DNA of 64,000 bases. It comes from Acetatifactor sp. Its GTDB lineage: Bacteria > Bacillota > Clostridia > Lachnospirales > Lachnospiraceae. The position numbers and the translations under genes were made by a program. Position 1 is the stretch's first letter; each line of letters begins with the position of its first letter. The stretch covers positions 62,001 through 126,000 of the forward strand of contig JAILHH010000023.1 of the NCBI GenBank assembly GCA_024695935.1, in the 5' to 3' direction. Below, piece after piece: positions 59,958-64,000 of the stretch. The notes under the pieces were generated by a model that saw only the letters and a list, made by a program, of their open reading frames with translations, was not told the DNA's origin and did not search any database.

Positions 59958-61220
59958 TTACTGTTCCATTGTTTTTGCATTCGCAAGCTGCACCAAAAGC
60001 AGGATATAATCGCTGTGGTCTTCCTCGTCATAATAGCACTTTGCGTCGGGATTGATACCGCCAAGATAGTGCATCATCTCCTCCAAAGTCATGTTATACT
60101 GATAGCTTGGAAGCACAAAATTTGCAAAGATCATATCCCTTGTCCGCTTCAGAATTTCCTCAGGGCCACTGTTTTTTGCTGTGACGGGGCTGATCATATC
60201 CATATGGTGGTCGCTTACTTCCTCGCCCCTCGCCTTTATATCGCTCATGAGAACCTTGCACACGTTCACGTCCACCTTTTGTCTGGTGGTCATATATGCC
60301 ATGGCTCCGTAGAGGTAATAATCCTTTTCCAGATAAGTACTGTTATTTATGAAAAAATCCCCGTAATTTTTTAGCTGCTCCCTGTAGGAATATTTGCCGG
60401 AAGCCCTGTAGAGCTGGGTTAATGCATAAAAACTTTCCGCATCCTGATGGCTTATTGTCTGGCTTTTTGCAAAATACGCCCCGGCAAGCTTCAGGCAGCT
60501 TGTGGCATAGTTTTTGTCATAATTTTGATATAGGTATCCAAACTGGGCAAGCACTGCGGCCTTGTAAACAGAGTTTTCTTCATCCGTGTCCGCATTTTCC
60601 ATGTAGGCCATGTATTTACTCGTGGCATCAAGCACATCCGGCACCTGATTTTCATCCGCATCCGCAAAATACTCCGGATACCATTCATATGCGGTAAAAA
60701 GCGTCACAACCTCGTCATAGGACGCCTCCCCGCTTTCGCATCTGTCGTAAGATTCCTCCAAAGCTCCACAAAGGAGTTCTTCGTAAAGACCGTCCTTTAT
60801 CTCAAAATCGTAGCTTCGTCCGATATTCTCACACTTAATGTAATAGGTACCCGGAGTAGTAAAATCGGAAAAGTCAGCATAACCCACGCTCTTTGTAACG
60901 GTCCCTCCTTCATATACGGTCTCCCCCGTCTGTCTGTCGATCAGTTCGAAGGAATCGGGAACAAATTCGGAGACTATAACTCCCCTCTTTGACCCGGTGG
61001 ATTCATATCCGCAAAAATCCGTCAGGATATTGGGCGTAACCTTTGGCATGGAATATTCGATGACCGCTGTCTGTTCCATTCCCGTGGCACCGGAGTATTT
61101 GTTTGTGACCACTGCGCTTTCAGAGTTTGCTTTGTCAGCGCATCCGCACAAAAGAACCGTTCCGGCACACATCAGGATCTTTATTAAATTTGTCTTTAAA
61201 TTACCAGCCGGCAGTCTCAT
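59958..61220 (-). CDS. GH9-like lipoprotein lacking the catalytic segment
   Basis: A 420-residue lipoprotein (lipobox LLCGC). After a CelD-type Ig-like domain (about 50-135; FVPDSFELIDRQTGETVYEG, YADFSDFTTPGTYYIKC) comes an all-helical region like the GH9 barrel: TLFTAYEWYPEYFADADENQ, VPDVLDATSKYMAYME and the C-terminal MHYLGGINPDAKCYY and SDYILLLVQLANA. The GGWYDAGDY segment with the GH9 catalytic Asp residues, expected just before TLFTAYEW, is absent, so hydrolysis is unlikely. Possibly a glycan-binding surface protein. Neighbours are ddl-murF downstream and a calcium-loop protein upstream. Confidence 0.75.
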   Translation of the reverse strand: MRLPAGNLKTNLIKILMCAGTVLLCGCADKANSESAVVTNKYSGATGMEQTAVIEYSMPKVTPNILTDFCGYESTGSKRGVIVSEFVPDSFELIDRQTGETVYEGGTVTKSVGYADFSDFTTPGTYYIKCENIGRSYDFEIKDGLYEELLCGALEESYDRCESGEASYDEVVTLFTAYEWYPEYFADADENQVPDVLDATSKYMAYMENADTDEENSVYKAAVLAQFGYLYQNYDKNYATSCLKLAGAYFAKSQTISHQDAESFYALTQLYRASGKYSYREQLKNYGDFFINNSTYLEKDYYLYGAMAYMTTRQKVDVNVCKVLMSDIKARGEEVSDHHMDMISPVTAKNSGPEEILKRTRDMIFANFVLPSYQYNMTLEEMMHYLGGINPDAKCYYDEEDHSDYILLLVQLANAKTMEQ

Positions 61221-61246
61221 TTTTTCACACTCCGGCTAACATTCTA

Positions 61247-62323
61247 TCACGAATCGGTCTGTAAGTCCACCTGTTGGAGTGTCCCCGCGTTTCCGTTTTC
61301 GTACAGGAAAAGACCGGTCTTTCTGATCACACCGCCTGCTTCCCCCATTACTCCTGACGCTTCACCCATCTCATACTCAGAAGCCACATTTAACAGGCAC
61401 AGAGCCCCCACTCCTTTTTCCGCCAGAGTATAGGTTCTCTGGGTTCCGTTTGAATCAAGGTAAAGTATCTTTAGTTTGTTAAAGATGCTGTCGCCTTCAT
61501 CGATCCAGCCGTTACCGTCTTCATCAAAGGCGGAAAGGTCGCCAAAGCCGTTACCGCTCTTTGCTCCAAAGAGCTCCCCGCCATTGTCGATCAGACCGTT
61601 ATCATCTTTATCCAGCGCCAAAAATCCACTTCCTGAGGAAATATTTCTGATGTTTTCCGCTTTTCCATCGTTGTCGAGATCAAAACGGACCATCACGTCG
61701 GAGACGTCTGCCATATCCCCATCAAGATTTATCACCAGGGGATCGCCGTAATTTAATGCGCTCCAGTTTACTTCATGCTCGTATTTTGCGGCAAATTCCT
61801 TTGAGGCAGATACCTTCAGATTAAAGTCCACGGTCCTGCCGTCAGCGCATCTTACTGTTCCCACGGTATTAAAGTTTATCTCTCTGTACTCATATACTGA
61901 CACCGTGGTCTTTCTTGTGAGGCTTCCGGAAAACGGTGATAAACCTGCCTGTATTCCCTCCGAGGCTGGATCCTGTGACAGGTTCATATCCTCAATACTC
62001 ATGTCCCGTGCTTCCTTTCGGTCCATAAAAAGCAGGGAATAAATGTATTTTATTATCTCCTGTCTGAAGGTCTCTGCCAGATTTCCCGGCCTTTCCCTGA
62101 GGTTTGTCCTGGTGGGCGATGAGGTCCTAAGCCCCCAGAGAGTCTTTGGTTCCGTTGCCTTGTCAGAGTATTTTTCCTCTGCCTTTTCCTCATTTTTGTC
62201 TGTGTCATTGTCTTGATTTAGACCCGTCTGATAATCCTTTATCGAAAATGTTGTAGTCCTCGTTATGACGGATCTGTGGTACGTAGCGGATTCCATTCCT
62301 AAGCTAGTGGAATCGATTCTCAA
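61247..62323 (-). CDS. Protein with EF-hand-like calcium loops
   Basis: A 358-residue protein without signal peptide. The N-terminus (RIDSTSLGMESATYHRSVITR) and the conserved segment WSALNYGDPLVINLDG resemble a little-studied family of motile and marine bacteria, judged by memory of motifs. Three Ca-binding-type loops follow: DLDNDGKAE, DKDDNGLIDNGGELFG and DEDGNGWIDEGD, each of the DxDxDG type. It starts with TTG, with AAAGGAGG six bases upstream. The C-terminus has a short MGEASGVMGEAGGV repeat. Role unknown; extracellular or flagellum-linked function is only a guess. Confidence 0.72.
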   Translation of the reverse strand: MRIDSTSLGMESATYHRSVITRTTTFSIKDYQTGLNQDNDTDKNEEKAEEKYSDKATEPKTLWGLRTSSPTRTNLRERPGNLAETFRQEIIKYIYSLLFMDRKEARDMSIEDMNLSQDPASEGIQAGLSPFSGSLTRKTTVSVYEYREINFNTVGTVRCADGRTVDFNLKVSASKEFAAKYEHEVNWSALNYGDPLVINLDGDMADVSDVMVRFDLDNDGKAENIRNISSGSGFLALDKDDNGLIDNGGELFGAKSGNGFGDLSAFDEDGNGWIDEGDSIFNKLKILYLDSNGTQRTYTLAEKGVGALCLLNVASEYEMGEASGVMGEAGGVIRKTGLFLYENGNAGTLQQVDLQTDS

Positions 62324-62361
62324 TTCTTTCCTCCTTTTTTATTTGTGTGCTAAAAAACATA

Positions 62362-62393
62362 AAAGCCACGGACGTTTCCATCCGTGGCTTATA
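62362..62393 (-). terminator. Terminator of the aconitase-family gene
   Basis: A perfect 10-bp stem AAGCCACGGA/TCCGTGGCTT with an 8-base loop is followed by TTTTATGTTTTTT on the minus strand. Confidence 0.8.
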
Positions 62394-62445
62394 CTTATTA
62401 TATCGGCCTTATTTTTATAAAATTAATCCCGGGTTCGGCAAAAAT

Positions 62446-64000
62446 TTATACTCGATTGTAATTGATGAGACATCCCTTTAAGATGATCTCTCTCTCCTCA
62501 TTTGTAAGTTCTCCCAAAGTAAGTTCGAACTCCTTTAAGGAATTATTCTCAAGGTCTACTTTGTAAGCCTTGATGACATCAGCCTTTTCCTCAACCGCTT
62601 TCTTTATGCCGGGCACAAAGAGGTAATCAAGGTTTTTGAAGGGAAGCTCTCCCTCCTTTATGATGAAAGGAAGCATACCCCAGTTGATAAGGTTCGAACG
62701 GTATCTCTTTGTGGCATACTCGTTTGCGATATTTGCCCATCCGCCCAGAACCTTCTGGCAGCTTGCAGCCTGCTCGCGGGCTGAACCGTCACCGGGCTTA
62801 ACTGCAAATATGGTGGAGCCGAAGCCGGTGTTATCCTTGCTTACATCAGCAAATTCAGTCTTGATGGTATTCATTACATCCTTGGCCCAAGGTGAAACCT
62901 CGCAGGGATGTTCTCCTGCCATTCTGGCTTTCTCAGCCTTTTGAACTTCCTTTGCACGACCCACATATAAAGGATCTTTTCTGGAAAGAGCAAACTCTGC
63001 AAGTCCGAGAGGATTTGATCTGTAGGATGAAGTCTCACCCGAAGGGATGAGCTCATCTGTGGTGGTAACGGGATCGTGGATCTCTGATACTACCTTGAGC
63101 ACAAGGTTTTCGGGAAGAGCGCCCATCTCGGGCCAGTCCTTGATATTGGGACCAAACTGGATCTCAACCGAAGGATCTGCCACGCCGTGAGAATCAAATA
63201 CGCGGTTTGCATAAATATTTGAATCAAAGTGATATTTGTATTTTCCGATCTCACCGTCAAAGTCAGTAGCGGGAGTGAGCACGCCCTTGTTTGCTGCGGT
63301 TGCTGCGATGGATCTGGCATCCATAAGCGCAACGGATGAGATCTGACCGTTCTGAAGCTTGGAGCCTTCACGGTTAGGGAAGTTTCTGGTGGAGTGACGG
63401 ATACTGAAGGCATTGTTTGCAGGTGTATCTCCGGCACCAAAACAGGGTCCGCAGAAAGCTGTCTTCATGACTGCACCTGTCTCCAGGATTGTTGCTGCCG
63501 CGCCGTTTCTGATAAGTTCCATATAAACAGGCATTGATGCGGGGTAAACGGAAAGAGTGAATCCGTCGGAACCGATGTATGATCCCTTAAGGATATCCGC
63601 AGCTGCGCAGATATTTTCAAATCCGCCGCCGGCGCATCCTGCGATGATACCCTGATCAACCATGAATTTGCCGTTTACGATCTTGCTTTTTAGTGAATAT
63701 TCCACCTGTCCGTCCAGAGATACAAGTGCTCTCTTTTCTGTCTCTGCAATGATATCCTCAAGGTTTGCATTAAGTTCCTCGATGGTATATGTGTTTGAAG
63801 GGTGGAAAGGCATGGCGATCATGGGACGGACCTTTGAGAGATCCACCTTTATCACGCCGTCATAGTAAGCGACCTCACCGGGATTTAATTCCTTGTAGTC
63901 GGCGCTTCTGCCGTGAATATCATAAAACTCTTTGATATTGTCATCTGTCTGCCATATTGAAGAGAGGCATGTGGTCTCTGTGGTCATAACGTCCACACCG
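62446..64000 (-). CDS. Aconitate hydratase family protein (5' end beyond window)
   Basis: About 518 C-terminal residues are present and the frame is open to the window edge (GVDVMTTETTCLSSIW). Iron-sulfur cysteines fit GIIAGCAGGGFENI and AFCGPCFGAGDTPAN; SIRHSTRNFPNREGSK and ARSIAATAANKGVLTP are substrate-domain motifs of the aconitase superfamily. The C-terminal swivel part ends LKGCLINYNRV. It belongs to the large hydratase form found in Clostridia. It likely interconverts citrate and isocitrate, but other hydro-lyases of the superfamily cannot be excluded. Ends in its own terminator. Confidence 0.88.
   Translation of the reverse strand, partial: GVDVMTTETTCLSSIWQTDDNIKEFYDIHGRSADYKELNPGEVAYYDGVIKVDLSKVRPMIAMPFHPSNTYTIEELNANLEDIIAETEKRALVSLDGQVEYSLKSKIVNGKFMVDQGIIAGCAGGGFENICAAADILKGSYIGSDGFTLSVYPASMPVYMELIRNGAAATILETGAVMKTAFCGPCFGAGDTPANNAFSIRHSTRNFPNREGSKLQNGQISSVALMDARSIAATAANKGVLTPATDFDGEIGKYKYHFDSNIYANRVFDSHGVADPSVEIQFGPNIKDWPEMGALPENLVLKVVSEIHDPVTTTDELIPSGETSSYRSNPLGLAEFALSRKDPLYVGRAKEVQKAEKARMAGEHPCEVSPWAKDVMNTIKTEFADVSKDNTGFGSTIFAVKPGDGSAREQAASCQKVLGGWANIANEYATKRYRSNLINWGMLPFIIKEGELPFKNLDYLFVPGIKKAVEEKADVIKAYKVDLENNSLKEFELTLGELTNEEREIILKGCLINYNRV

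Overview
The window looks like a chromosomal segment from an anaerobic Firmicute of the class Clostridia, most likely the family Lachnospiraceae (Butyrivibrio-like). The evidence is gene content and order: ispE followed by an FCD-type GntR regulator and a DUF1934 protein, pyrC-pyrK-pyrD, a SigI/RsgI pair, a Cthe_2159-like secreted protein, LCP and GH25 wall proteins, and strong AGGAGG-type ribosome binding sites. This is inference from gene families; there is no rRNA or tRNA in the window. About four fifths of the genes lie on the minus strand, so operons there read from high to low coordinates.

Layout. 1-5150: an export system of three tandem membrane-fusion lipoproteins and the start of an FtsX-type permease. 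5283-7565: a Zn/Cd-type P-type ATPase with a separate HMA metallochaperone behind an ArsR-type operator. 7765-9327: a divergent ClpX. 9430-11184: an NAD-salvage operon (NrtR-like Nudix regulator, nicotinamidase, 44-residue ORF) with palindromic operators on a consensus promoter. 11254-11581: an array of five 33-nt hairpins. 11816-14746: stand-alone TrpB2 and an HtrA protease. 14923-41176: a roughly 26 kb cell-wall glycopolymer locus. It holds rmlA, rmlB and rmlC, phosphoglucomutase, an initiating sugar-phosphate transferase, five GT2 proteins, a fused methyltransferase-kinase like the O-antigen chain terminator WbdD, a Wzm/Wzt-type ABC transporter with a carbohydrate-binding extension, two polytopic membrane proteins, an LCP ligase and two membrane-anchored GH25 muramidases.

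41328-50490 carries mostly housekeeping genes: ispE-gntR-DUF1934, a membrane-anchored hypothetical, a protein behind a sigma-28-like promoter, the pyr operon, and plsC with an LTA-synthase-like enzyme. 50893-53540 is a gene-poor accessory patch with a second five-hairpin array, flanking 37-bp direct repeats, degraded ORFs, an orphan receiver domain, an XRE regulator and the 5' relic of a group IIC intron sitting directly behind a terminator. 53472-57369 holds SigI, its anti-sigma RsgI and a secreted carbohydrate-binding protein whose C-terminus is frameshifted. Two SigI-like promoters with identical spacing link the operon to that protein. 57393-64000: ddl-murF, a GH9-like lipoprotein lacking the catalytic segment, a protein with calcium-loop motifs, and the 3' part of an aconitase-family gene.

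How the parts work together: RmlA/B/C, Pgm and the glycosyltransferases would build a rhamnose-containing polymer on undecaprenyl phosphate. The methyltransferase-kinase may cap it, the ABC transporter export it, and the LCP protein attach it to peptidoglycan, with GH25 enzymes remodelling the wall. The least explained signals are the two hairpin arrays. Each has five near-perfect 33-nt inverted repeats (one is 32 nt) at a strict 73-74 bp period, about seven helical turns, and they lie 40 kb apart.
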